48,112 nucleotides of DNA, from assembly GCF_900176645.1 (NCBI RefSeq), contig NZ_FXAN01000063.1, positions 1 through 48,112 of the forward strand. The letters are read 5' to 3'. Made by a program: the position numbers and the translations under genes. The stretch comes from Burkholderia singularis (GTDB taxonomy: Bacteria > Pseudomonadota > Gammaproteobacteria > Burkholderiales > Burkholderiaceae). Positions 31,774 to 39,425 of the stretch are shown piece by piece. Within the stretch, counting starts at the first letter, position 1. The number at the start of each line of letters is the position of its first letter. The notes beneath the pieces were generated by a model. It saw only the letters and a list, made by a program, of their open reading frames with translations, did not search any database and was not told the origin of the DNA.

Positions 31774-32922
31774 ATGAATGGCGACATCGATTATGCAACG
31801 TTGGACGGGGAAGATTTAACGGGCATAAGTAATGGGAGGCGACGATTACTTTGCGCCTCCGTGGCGCTGCCCGCAGCCGCATTGGCTCATCCGATTCGTG
31901 GCTGGGCAAATGGGCATGGCCCGGCCGACGAGCTTCCCGCCATCCACGTCACCGCGCCCTCCGAAACCAGCTTGCCGCTTCCGTCGCCCGGCGGCCCCGC
32001 CGGCGGATATAGCTGGACGACCGGGCTGGAAAATTATCGCGGCGGAATTTTTCAAATCGGAAAATTCAAACTCGTTAATGGAAAAAGAATATTCGCCGCC
32101 GCAAGCGAGGGCAGGACGATCGACGCATTGGCCGAATTCGCTTACGGGATCGAATTGTCCAGTAATAAGCTGATACAAGCGCAGATCGCGACATACGGGT
32201 TATTTACACAATGGCTGGTGAATAGCGGATGGCGAAATATCGTGGGGGCTAATGAATATGGTCTGTCCAATACGACATATAGCGGGCTGACCGCCGCATT
32301 CGGATTATTCAGCGATTATTACTTTAGCCGGCTACCGGCACCGCCGATTTCGGATTTCCGGTTCTACGCCACGCCGTTTTTTACGCTGGCTGCCTATGAT
32401 TACTGGTTCAGGGGAAACGGTGCTTCGAGAACGGTGGATTTGCCGTCTCTTCGGTTGGGGATTGGCGTCAAGCAAATAGACGCGATCAAGAATATCGTCG
32501 TCAACGATGGCATGGGGCCTGGTGTCTATCCGATCGATGCGGTATTCAGTACGAACTTGATTTCGGAAAACGAGTGGATCGTGGGAGCGGCTCTTGGGCG
32601 GGTCAGCGGACATGTCACCGGGCAACTCACACTGGCCGCCAACGGCGGTTATTCCTTCCTGGGCGAATATACGCTGAATCCGGACAGGTTCGACTTTGAT
32701 GTATCGAGATCGCGGCCCGATGTTCAAGAGCGGTTGACCACATTGGTGCGCAAATTGGGCGAGGTTGCCGGGCATACCGACTTCACGATTTATTTCAACG
32801 GATCGCAAAAGGTGGATGAATCCGGAACGCGTGCCAGCATCAAGGCGATGGCCGGCGGCGGGCCGATTCTGAGGCCGTCCTTTGGCGGCAGAGCGCCCCG
32901 CCGGTTGGGTGCTGCCGGCTAG
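31774..32922 (+). CDS. colicin M-like (lipid II-degrading) bacteriocin
   Basis: A 382-residue protein whose C-terminal third aligns with the catalytic domain of colicin M, which cleaves lipid II at the lipid-pyrophosphoryl bond in the periplasm of target cells. Matching segments, in order, are YDYWFRGNGASRTVDL (208-223), IDAIKNIV, GRVSGHVTGQLTLAANGGYSF (two pieces, 275-295), YTLNPDRFDF (299-308), and a final KVDESGTR (346-353). Colicin M has D-x-Y-D-x5-H-R; here the motif reads D304, F306, D307, S313, R314. Residues 52-62 (DELPAIHVTAP) resemble a TonB box and the start of colicin M. Unusually for a colicin, residues 20-46 look like a Tat signal (GRRRLL then a hydrophobic run). A basic tail of 29 residues follows the colicin M end point. 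Colicin M-like burkhocins are known in Burkholderia. The start ATG has only a weak ribosome-binding site. Confidence 0.85.
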   Translation: MNGDIDYATLDGEDLTGISNGRRRLLCASVALPAAALAHPIRGWANGHGPADELPAIHVTAPSETSLPLPSPGGPAGGYSWTTGLENYRGGIFQIGKFKLVNGKRIFAAASEGRTIDALAEFAYGIELSSNKLIQAQIATYGLFTQWLVNSGWRNIVGANEYGLSNTTYSGLTAAFGLFSDYYFSRLPAPPISDFRFYATPFFTLAAYDYWFRGNGASRTVDLPSLRLGIGVKQIDAIKNIVVNDGMGPGVYPIDAVFSTNLISENEWIVGAALGRVSGHVTGQLTLAANGGYSFLGEYTLNPDRFDFDVSRSRPDVQERLTTLVRKLGEVAGHTDFTIYFNGSQKVDESGTRASIKAMAGGGPILRPSFGGRAPRRLGAAG

Positions 32923-32982
32923 CCGGCCCGTCGCGGTGAGCCGATCAAGGATGCCTGATGCGCTTGCAGCAGCGGGTTCGGA

Positions 32983-33321
32983 ATGAGGTGCATGGTGAGG
33001 TCAATGCTCAAGTGTTTGGGATATTTGCTGCTGCTGTTTGTTATCGTTCTAATGGCTTTGGCGGCGTTACTGGTTTATGTCAGAACCTACGACGGTGGCG
33101 GTGGAGTGTGCCCGGATATGGACAAATCGAAAATCGAAGTACACATCAGAGATTACGCCCATGGAAAATTCCCTCGTGCCGACTTGGTTTTTAACGAAGA
33201 ATTCTCTTATATGAGCGATTTGGCGCAATGGAAGGTGCCCTACTATGTCGACGGATATAGGTATGTAGTGAAAATGAACTGCGCCGGATATATCCTCGAC
33301 GACGTCGGGCCATACAACTGA
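32983..33321 (+). CDS. probable bacteriocin immunity protein (membrane-anchored, periplasmic domain)
   Basis: A 112-residue protein 60 bases downstream of the bacteriocin gene on the same strand. It has one strong N-terminal membrane helix (about residues 11-33, GYLLLLFVIVLMALAALLVYV) with basic residues before it, so the rest (about 34-112) should face the periplasm. Two cysteines there, C43 and C100, could form a disulphide. Colicin M acts in the periplasm, and its immunity protein Cmi is likewise small, N-terminally anchored and disulphide-bonded; I see no clear sequence match to Cmi. Immunity is inferred from position and topology. ATGs at 32983, 32992 and 33004 all precede the helix; the longest is given. 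Confidence 0.7.
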   Translation: MRCMVRSMLKCLGYLLLLFVIVLMALAALLVYVRTYDGGGGVCPDMDKSKIEVHIRDYAHGKFPRADLVFNEEFSYMSDLAQWKVPYYVDGYRYVVKMNCAGYILDDVGPYN

Positions 33322-33339
33322 TCGGGTCCGGAAAGGTTG

Positions 33340-33420
33340 GGCCGATGAGAATGGCACCGATGTCGTCATGACTGTCACATTCGGCGGGTGTGGCAGGTTC
33401 ACCGTACGTGTTCATCGGCC
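33340..33420. repeat. 9-bp inverted repeat after the immunity gene
   Basis: GGCCGATGA (33340-33348) and TCATCGGCC (33412-33420) are exact inverted copies 63 bases apart, in the gap between the immunity gene and doxX. They could be a long-loop terminator, a scar of insertion, or chance. Confidence 0.3.
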
Positions 33421-33447
33421 TGAACAAATTCCGCTACATTGCCGCGC

Positions 33448-33852
33448 TCAGCGCCGTTTCCCAGGATACAGCGCATACGCGCCATCACCGATCAGGGACA
33501 GTGCGATCAATGCGATCGCCCAGAACATCGGGTATTCCCAGCCGCCGCCCCGGTTCGTGAACAGCCAGCCGTTCGCACCGTGCACCATGAAAACGGTGCC
33601 GAGCATCTCGAGGGCGAGCGGCAGCGCGACCCACGACGCGTACACGCCTAAAATCAGCGCGAGTCCGCCGAAGAGTTCGAGCGCGATCGTCAGGTAGGCG
33701 GCGATCGCGGGCAAACCGAGCGATGCGAAATAACCAACAAATCCCGTAATCGTGAAGACGAAGATTTTCAGGCTCACATGAGCGAGAAAGAGGACGCCTA
33801 GACTCACGCGCAGCAGCAGCGCGGCATACGGGACGGTATCGAGTTTGATCAT
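33448..33852 (-). CDS. DoxX-family membrane protein
   Basis: A 134-residue integral membrane protein of the DoxX family with four hydrophobic segments: about 8-30 (AALLLRVSLGVLFLAHVSLK), 45-65, 70-90 (LALILGVYASWVALPLALE) and 105-125. The LLRVSLGVLFLAHV start and the VFMVHGANGWLFTNRGGGWEYP loop are typical. ATG 33852 is chosen because the membrane core starts there; an upstream in-frame codon at 33933 would add 27 polar residues. DoxX proteins have varied, poorly defined roles in redox or membrane homeostasis. It faces the bacteriocin cassette tail to tail and may be either core or accessory. Confidence 0.85.
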   Translation of the reverse strand: MIKLDTVPYAALLLRVSLGVLFLAHVSLKIFVFTITGFVGYFASLGLPAIAAYLTIALELFGGLALILGVYASWVALPLALEMLGTVFMVHGANGWLFTNRGGGWEYPMFWAIALIALSLIGDGAYALYPGKRR

Positions 33853-34235
33853 TGGGCTTGCCTGTTTGGTCGAGGTTGGAAACGGAAAATGGGTTGCGTT
33901 ATCAACGCGCGTTGACTGGAAGGTTAGGGGCAAGCCGATTCGGCATCAATCCGCGATTGATTGATGAATTAATTCTTGATGGTTATTAATTGTGCGCAAG
34001 CCGCACAGGCAATCGACGCGTTGGCGCGTGCGCGGCATTTGTACTCGGCTGGCGGCGGCACGGAGTTGCGCAATACGGAAGGACGGGGTAGGGGAAGAGG
34101 CGAGAGCCTGCGTCGCAAGCCGTCCGTGCGGTGGTAAATGCAAACGGCCCGCGGCGCATCGAGCGCAAAGCTCGAAGGCCGCGGGCCGTCGAAGAGCGCC
34201 GCCACCGCGCGGACGCGGTGGCGCAGCACAGCCGC
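33853..34235. other. intergenic region between doxX and suhB
   Basis: About 380 bases without a supported gene. The part near 33945-34000 is AT-rich (repeats of ATTGATTGATGAATTAATT type), unlike the flanks, and likely marks the right edge of the accessory region. The remainder returns to high GC and ends in the nested hairpin at 34144-34189. Confidence 0.5.
34144..34189 (-). terminator. long nested hairpin downstream of suhB
   Basis: ACGGCCCGCGGC (34144-34155) pairs perfectly with GCCGCGGGCCGT (34178-34189), and the 22-base loop contains its own 5-bp hairpin (CGAGC/GCTCG). It sits 46 bases after the suhB stop. The minus-strand exit (after 34144) is TTTGCATTT, moderately T-rich, which fits termination of suhB. 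Confidence 0.65.
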
Positions 34236-35039
34236 TTATTCCGCTGCCGGCCGCGTATGCGTATAGCGGTTCAGGATCGGGATCATCTGCGCATAGATTT
34301 TCGGGTTTGCGGCGACGATTTCGCGCTGGTGCAGAAAATCGGAATCGCCCGTGTAGTTGCCGACGAGGCCGCCTGCCTCGGTGATCAGCAGGCTGCCCGC
34401 AGCGACATCCCACGCGTTGATGCCTTGCTCGAAAAAGCCGTCGAGGCGGCCCGCGGCGACGTTCGCCAGATCGAGCGCCGCGGCGCCCGGGCGGCGCAGG
34501 CCGGTGCACGCCTGCGTCATCTCGGTGAACAGGCGCGCATACGCTTCGAGCCCTTCCTGCTCGCGGAACGGAAAGCCCGTGCCGATGAGCGCGTCGGCCA
34601 GACGGTCGCGCCGGCCGACGCGGATGCGGCGGTCGTTCAGAAAAGCGCCGCGGCCGCGCGTGGCGGTGAACAGATCGTTATTGTTCGGATCGTAGACGAC
34701 CGCCTGCGTGACGACGCCCCGATGCGCGAGCGCGATCGATATGCAGTAGTACGGGAAGCCGTGGATGAAGTTGGTCGTGCCGTCGAGCGGATCGATGATC
34801 CATTGGTATTCGGATTCATTGTCCGACTTGCCGGATTCCTCGGCGAGGATCGCGTGATCGGGGTAGGCGGTTTTCAGCGTCTCGATGATCGCATCTTCCG
34901 ACGCTTTGTCGACCTCCGTCACGAAATCGTTGTGCTGCTTCTTGCGGATTTCGATCAGATCGAGATCAAGCGATGCGCGGTTGATGATTTGCCCGGCGCG
35001 GCGCGCGGCCTTGACGGCAATGTTGAGCATGGGATGCAT
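34236..35039 (-). CDS. suhB: inositol-1-monophosphatase family protein SuhB
   Basis: A 267-residue lithium-sensitive phosphatase-fold protein; in E. coli SuhB hydrolyses inositol monophosphate and also binds RNA polymerase in the rRNA antitermination complex. The Mg-binding set is intact: EES near 67-69, [11 protein letters not shown] (D83, D86) and the late NAWDVAAG. Length equals E. coli SuhB (267). ATG 35039 is used; a second ATG at 35030 ([13 protein letters not shown]) matches the E. coli start about as well. It is divergent from trmJ, the suhB/trmJ pair being adjacent and divergent in many proteobacteria. The 304-base gap between them holds no gene I can support. Confidence 0.95.
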   Translation of the reverse strand: MHPMLNIAVKAARRAGQIINRASLDLDLIEIRKKQHNDFVTEVDKASEDAIIETLKTAYPDHAILAEESGKSDNESEYQWIIDPLDGTTNFIHGFPYYCISIALAHRGVVTQAVVYDPNNNDLFTATRGRGAFLNDRRIRVGRRDRLADALIGTGFPFREQEGLEAYARLFTEMTQACTGLRRPGAAALDLANVAAGRLDGFFEQGINAWDVAAGSLLITEAGGLVGNYTGDSDFLHQREIVAANPKIYAQMIPILNRYTHTRPAAE

Positions 35040-35343
35040 GGGGCTGAATCCTGAATCCAGTGGCCGGCGGTGCGAGGCCGCCGCATGATGATCGAACCGG
35101 CGATGCGGCGCCTGGCTTGCGGTTGCGGCAGGCTAGGCGTTTCGCCGACGGAAGACGAATTGGCAAAGAGCGATAAAAGTGCGGCCCGAACGATGCGATG
35201 CCGCCTTCGAATATGCAATTTTACCCGACTCGCGGCGCTTTGATGCGAAACCGCCGTGCGGATTCGCCTGGCCGTTCGGCCGAGTGGGTTTGCATGCGGG
35301 ATGGCGATACCATACCGGCATTCCTGTCAATTTAAAGAATCTC

Positions 35344-36186
35344 TTGGACTCTCAGCAAAAACCTTCCGCGCCGGCCGCCGGCGACGGGCCATCCTCCGCG
35401 GCGAGGACCGCTCGCGGCGGATTTACGTCCACACGCTTCGTGCTCGTCGAGCCGAGTCATCCGGGTAACGTCGGCGCCGCCGCTCGCGCGCTGAAGACGA
35501 TGGGCTTTTCGCGTTTGGTGCTCGTCGCGCCGCGTGTGCCGCATGTGCAGAGCGATCCGGAGGCGACCGCAATGGCGAGCGGCGCCGACGACGTACTTGC
35601 GTGCGCGCATGTCGTGCCGACGCTCGCCGATGCGCTCAACGGTGTGCACTGGTCTATCGCGCTCACCGCGCGCTCGCGCGAATACGGTCCGCCTCGGCTT
35701 GCGCCGCGTGCGGCTGCCGCGACCGCGAGCCGCCATGTGCAGAGGGGCGACATCGCGTTCGTGTTCGGCAACGAGCGTACCGGTTTGTCGAACGAGCACG
35801 TCGAGCGTTGCAGCGCGATCGCGCACATTCCGGCCAACCCCGCCTACAGCTCGCTCAATCTCGCGCAAGCAGTGCAGGTGCTCGCCTACGAGCTGCGCGT
35901 CGCATTGCTCGACGACGAAGCAGTGGCGTTGCCGCAGGATGCCGGCGCGGGCGAACTCGCGCAAAGCGACGAGATCGAGCGTATGTTCGTGCATCTGGAG
36001 AATGCGTTGATCGCGCTCGATTTCCTCGATCCGCGCCATCCGAAGAAGCTGATGTCACGGCTGCGGCGGCTGTTCTCGCGAACCGGGCTCGAACGCGAGG
36101 AGGTCAACATCGTGCGCGGAATCGCGAAGCATATCCTGCTGAAAACGGGCGAGCGCGGCGCTGGCGTCGAGGGCGGGCAGCCATGA
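35344..36186 (+). CDS. trmJ: tRNA (cytidine/uridine-2'-O-)-methyltransferase TrmJ
   Basis: SPOUT-class methyltransferase that 2'-O-methylates position 32 of several tRNAs using S-adenosylmethionine. The 280 residues contain FVLVEPSHPGNVGAAARAL (about residues 29-47), the SAM-binding knot pieces FGNERTGLSNEH and IPANPAYSSLNLAQAVQ, and the C-terminal dimerisation extension. The start is uncertain: the TTG at 35344 (MDSQQKPSAPAAGDG) leaves a 28-residue Ala/Ser-rich tail before the domain, and no strong ribosome-binding site is seen. In-frame codons further upstream exist. It is divergent from suhB. An unrelated product would be hard to reconcile with the motifs. Confidence 0.92.
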   Translation: MDSQQKPSAPAAGDGPSSAARTARGGFTSTRFVLVEPSHPGNVGAAARALKTMGFSRLVLVAPRVPHVQSDPEATAMASGADDVLACAHVVPTLADALNGVHWSIALTARSREYGPPRLAPRAAAATASRHVQRGDIAFVFGNERTGLSNEHVERCSAIAHIPANPAYSSLNLAQAVQVLAYELRVALLDDEAVALPQDAGAGELAQSDEIERMFVHLENALIALDFLDPRHPKKLMSRLRRLFSRTGLEREEVNIVRGIAKHILLKTGERGAGVEGGQP

Positions 36187-36308
36187 CCGGTGGCTGCGCG
36201 CACGCATGAGCCGCAGGCGGTCCCGCAAGAAAAACGGTTGGCGTGCCGATATCCGCCATGGCGGCAGGGGTAAGCGGCGCATGTGCTGCACGCACCGGGC
36301 GCGCGCTC

Positions 36309-36314
36309 TACAAT
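36309..36314 (+). promoter_or_regulatory. candidate -10 box for cysE
   Basis: TACAAT lies 113 bases before the cysE ATG in the 241-base trmJ-cysE gap. It would give a leader of about 105 bases. No good -35 is present. Confidence 0.35.
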
Positions 36315-36427
36315 CGTGCGGACGTCATAAGCAAAGCGGTTAAAACGATATCGGTTCCTGCCGCAGCGGCAGCCAGCCGGCCTTTTCCGGCGGCTGCATC
36401 CTGGCTCCTACTTGCATCGCCATCATC

Positions 36428-37198
36428 ATGTTCACGAGACTTCGCGAAGACATTGCCACGATTCGCGAGCGCGATCCAGCCGCTCGCAGCGCCTGGGAGG
36501 TGCTCACGTGTTATCCGGGGCTGCATGCGCTGATGTTTCATCGCATCGCGCACGCATGCTGGCGCGCGAATTGGCGTTGGCTCGGCCGGTTCGTGTCCCA
36601 GATCGGGCGCTGGATGACGGGCATCGAGATCCATCCGGGCGCCACGCTCGGCCGGCGTGTGTTCATCGATCATGGGATGGGCGTCGTGATCGGCGAGACG
36701 GCCGTGGTTGGCGACGATTGCACGATCTATCAGGGCGTGACGCTCGGCGGCACATCGCTTGCGCGCGGCGCGAAACGTCACCCGACGCTCGGGCGCGGCG
36801 TGATCGTCGGCGCCGGTGCGAAAGTGCTCGGCGGCTTCACGATCGGCGAGGGCGCGAAGATCGGCTCGAACGCGGTCGTCGTGAAGCCGGTGCCAACTGG
36901 CGGGACGGCGGTTGGTAACCCCGCGCGGATCGTATTGCCTGTCGCGGCCGAACAGCGCGCGCCCGAGCGCTCCGCGTTTTGCGCCTACGGCATCACGCCT
37001 AACGCGGACGATCCGATGTCGCTTGCGATTCACGGGCTCATCGATCATGCGGCGAAGGAGGCGCGCCGGGTCGATGAAATCGTCGCCGCGCTCGAGCAGC
37101 TTGGCACGCATTTGAATGCGCTGCAGGGCGTGGATGGCGCGCAGCTCGATTTACGCCGGTTGTCTGCGGTGCTCGAGGGCAGCGCGCTCGAACGTTGA
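36428..37198 (+). CDS. cysE: serine O-acetyltransferase
   Basis: Transfers acetyl from acetyl-CoA to serine, making O-acetylserine for cysteine synthesis. The 256 residues have a short helical N-terminal domain (to about 65), then hexapeptide repeats of a left-handed beta-helix ([18 protein letters not shown]...). The catalytic D81-H82 pair and the TLGGTS loop are present. The N-terminal domain is shorter than in E. coli CysE, so it is the compact epsC/NifP-like form. The C-terminal 90 residues after NPARIV are charged and unlike E. coli. Feedback inhibition by cysteine is usual for the family but not visible in sequence. Confidence 0.94.
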   Translation: MFTRLREDIATIRERDPAARSAWEVLTCYPGLHALMFHRIAHACWRANWRWLGRFVSQIGRWMTGIEIHPGATLGRRVFIDHGMGVVIGETAVVGDDCTIYQGVTLGGTSLARGAKRHPTLGRGVIVGAGAKVLGGFTIGEGAKIGSNAVVVKPVPTGGTAVGNPARIVLPVAAEQRAPERSAFCAYGITPNADDPMSLAIHGLIDHAAKEARRVDEIVAALEQLGTHLNALQGVDGAQLDLRRLSAVLEGSALER

Positions 37199-37386
37199 CG
37201 GCGGGGCAAGCGCGGTCGTAGGCGGCGTTGCCACGCGTCGCGTCGACGTCAATCAAATCTCAAGTGAAGTCATGCGCGAAGTGCACGGGGTGCGGATCGT
37301 GGATGGTGAGTGATTGCGGTGCGCAATCGCGTATCGCACGCTCGTCAGGCTGACGAAGGTCCGGAAATCCGCCGCGGCCGATGCGC

Positions 37387-38187
37387 TCAATCGAGCGGCA
37401 ATGCGCGAATTCCTTGTGCGTCGATGCACAAATAGCCACCGCGCGGCACGCCGTGATCGAATTCCCAGTCGGGCAGCACCCAGCGCGTGCCTTCCGGTTC
37501 GACGTGGCGCGCCGGCTTGTGCGTGTGGCCGTGGATGATGACCTTTGCGGCGCTGCGCACGAAGAGCGCGGCCACGCCCCGGCGCGTGACGTCGTAAAGC
37601 GCGGAGGCGGGGCGCATCCGGCCCGCTTCGCTGTTGGCGCGCATCCGCTGGGCGAGCGCGCGCCGCCAGCGCAACGGGCAGCGCTGGAACAGCCACTGCG
37701 CGGCGCGGTTGCGCGCAAAGCGCCGGAACATCTGGTAGCCGCGGTCGGCGGTACATTGTGCGTCGCCGTGCGCGAGCGCGATCCGTCGCCCGAACGCGAT
37801 GACGACGGACGGATCGGGCAGCGGCATCGCGCCCGCCACTTTCATGAAGCGTGGGCCGAGCAGGAAGTCGCGGTTGCCGTGCATCACGTAAAGCGCGATG
37901 CCGCGTTCGGAGAACGTGTGCAGCAATGCGGCAATGCGCTGCGCGAAAGGGTCGTCTTCGAGGATGTCGTCGCCGATCCAATATTCGAACAGATCGCCGA
38001 GAATGAAGACAGAATCCGCGCTGTCGGCCGTCACGCGCACGAAATGCTCGAACGCGGCAACCGTGCGCGGAATCGCGTCGCTCAGGTGCAGGTCCGAGAT
38101 GAACAGGAACGGGCGTGTGGCGTGCGAGACTCCGCGTTCGCCCGGTACGCCCGCAAAGACGCTACGCGGCGGCGTTTCCTGCAGCAT
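37387..38187 (-). CDS. lpxH: UDP-2,3-diacylglucosamine diphosphatase
   Basis: Cleaves UDP-2,3-diacylglucosamine to lipid X in lipid A synthesis at the inner-membrane face. The 266-residue metallophosphoesterase has all canonical metal motifs: SDLHL (D32, H34), LGDLFEYW (D65), HGNRD (103-107) and HGHTHKP near 220. The ATG at 38187 adds about 25 residues before the fold compared with E. coli LpxH, which starts near FLFISDLHL; a later start is possible. It is the last gene of a minus-strand run TPR-ppiA-ppiB-lpxH. The ppiB-lpxH adjacency is also found in E. coli. Confidence 0.94.
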   Translation of the reverse strand: MLQETPPRSVFAGVPGERGVSHATRPFLFISDLHLSDAIPRTVAAFEHFVRVTADSADSVFILGDLFEYWIGDDILEDDPFAQRIAALLHTFSERGIALYVMHGNRDFLLGPRFMKVAGAMPLPDPSVVIAFGRRIALAHGDAQCTADRGYQMFRRFARNRAAQWLFQRCPLRWRRALAQRMRANSEAGRMRPASALYDVTRRGVAALFVRSAAKVIIHGHTHKPARHVEPEGTRWVLPDWEFDHGVPRGGYLCIDAQGIRALPLD

Positions 38188-38227
38188 CGAAGATTTCCCC
38201 CCCGGCGTCGTTATGCGCGGAATCGCG

Positions 38228-38719
38228 TCAGACCACCACGGCCTTTTCGATGATGACGTCGTCGGTCGGCACGTCCTGATGGAAGCCCTGGTTGCCCGTC
38301 TTGACCGCCTTGATCTTGTCGACCACGTCCTGACCTTCGACGACCTTGCCGAACACCGCGTAGCCCCAGCCTTGCGGCGTCGGGGACGAGTGGTTCAGAA
38401 AGTCGTTGTCGTTCACGTTGATGAAGAATTGCGCGGTCGCCGAGTGCGGGTCGTTGGTGCGGGCCATCGCGATCGTGTACGCATCGTTCTTCAGACCGTT
38501 GTTCGCCTCGTTCGTGATCGGCGCGTCGGTCGGTTTTTGCTTCAGGCCCGGCTCGAAGCCGCCGCCCTGGATCATGAAGCCGTTGATCACGCGATGGAAG
38601 ACCGTGCCGTCGTAGTGGCCCTTCTTGACGTAGTTGAGAAAGTTCTCGACTGTCTTCGGCGCTTTCGCGGCGTCGAGTTCGAGCTTGATGACGCCGTGAT
38701 TCGTATGCAGTTCGACCAT
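38228..38719 (-). CDS. ppiB: cytoplasmic peptidyl-prolyl cis-trans isomerase (cyclophilin B type)
   Basis: A 163-residue cyclophilin without a signal peptide. Active-site residues are visible in [15 protein letters not shown] (Arg), ATAQFFINV (Gln, Phe) and GYAVFGKV. The ATG at 38719 has AAGGAA 7 bases upstream and matches the family start, MVELHTNHG; an earlier in-frame codon at 38773 is rejected. It lies 79 bases downstream of ppiA, to which it is clearly related by tandem duplication, and 40 bases before lpxH. Function is protein folding in the cytoplasm, by family. Confidence 0.95.
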   Translation of the reverse strand: MVELHTNHGVIKLELDAAKAPKTVENFLNYVKKGHYDGTVFHRVINGFMIQGGGFEPGLKQKPTDAPITNEANNGLKNDAYTIAMARTNDPHSATAQFFINVNDNDFLNHSSPTPQGWGYAVFGKVVEGQDVVDKIKAVKTGNQGFHQDVPTDDVIIEKAVVV

Positions 38720-38798
38720 GATGATTCCTTCGATGGAGTGGATTAAACGGCGCGCGGCCGGTCGGAACGACACGGCCGCGCGAAAAGGTGGCGTCGAC

Positions 38799-39374
38799 TT
38801 ATTTCGAGACGATCGTGGCCGATTCGATCACGATCGGCTTTTCGGGCACGTCGCGCATCGGGCCGCGCACGGTCGTCGTCGTCGCTTCGATCTTCTTCAC
38901 GACGTCCATGCCCGAGACGACCTTGCCGAATACGGCGTAGCCGTTGCCGTCGGGGTTCGGGTAATCGAGGCCCGCGTTGTCGACGGTGTTGATGAAGAAT
39001 TGCGCGGTCGCCGAATTCGGATCGCTCGTGCGGGCCATCGCGATCGTGCCCGCCAGGTTCTTCAGCCCGTTCTTGCTTTCGAGCGGGATCGGCGCGCGGG
39101 TCGGCTTCTCGTCGAAGTTCGCCTTGTAGCCGCCGCCTTGGATCATGAAGCCCTTGATCACGCGATGAAAGATCGTGCCGCTGTACTGGCCTGCCTTCAC
39201 GTAGTCGAGGAAGTTGGCGACCGTCTTCGGCGCTTTTTCCGGATACAGCTCGACACGGATATCACCCTGGGTGGTCTTCAGTTGGACGACGGGGTGCGTG
39301 GCGGCCGTTTGCGCGAACGCGGGGGCGCTCGCGACGAGGGCGGCGCTGCCAAGCGCCAGCAACAGACGTTTCAT
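38799..39374 (-). CDS. ppiA: exported peptidyl-prolyl cis-trans isomerase (cyclophilin A type)
   Basis: A 191-residue cyclophilin with a Sec signal ([21 protein letters not shown], cleavage before Q22), so periplasmic. The catalytic segments [27 protein letters not shown] and GYAVFGKV mirror those of the neighbouring PpiB. AGAGGA lies about 6 bases before ATG 39374. It is second in the minus-strand run after the TPR gene (51-base gap). The substrates are likely folding envelope proteins; that is inferred from location. Confidence 0.95.
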   Translation of the reverse strand: MKRLLLALGSAALVASAPAFAQTAATHPVVQLKTTQGDIRVELYPEKAPKTVANFLDYVKAGQYSGTIFHRVIKGFMIQGGGYKANFDEKPTRAPIPLESKNGLKNLAGTIAMARTSDPNSATAQFFINTVDNAGLDYPNPDGNGYAVFGKVVSGMDVVKKIEATTTTVRGPMRDVPEKPIVIESATIVSK

Positions 39375-39425
39375 AACGATCCTCTGGGTGGATGAAGATA
39401 GAAAAGGCACGCGCCGCACCGCTTG

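Noticed and set aside
31646..31909. Minus-strand 87-codon frame over the toxin promoter and start
   Set aside because: It overlaps the dyad and toxin N-terminus and shows no domain, membrane helix or ribosome-binding site; not a convincing upstream immunity gene.
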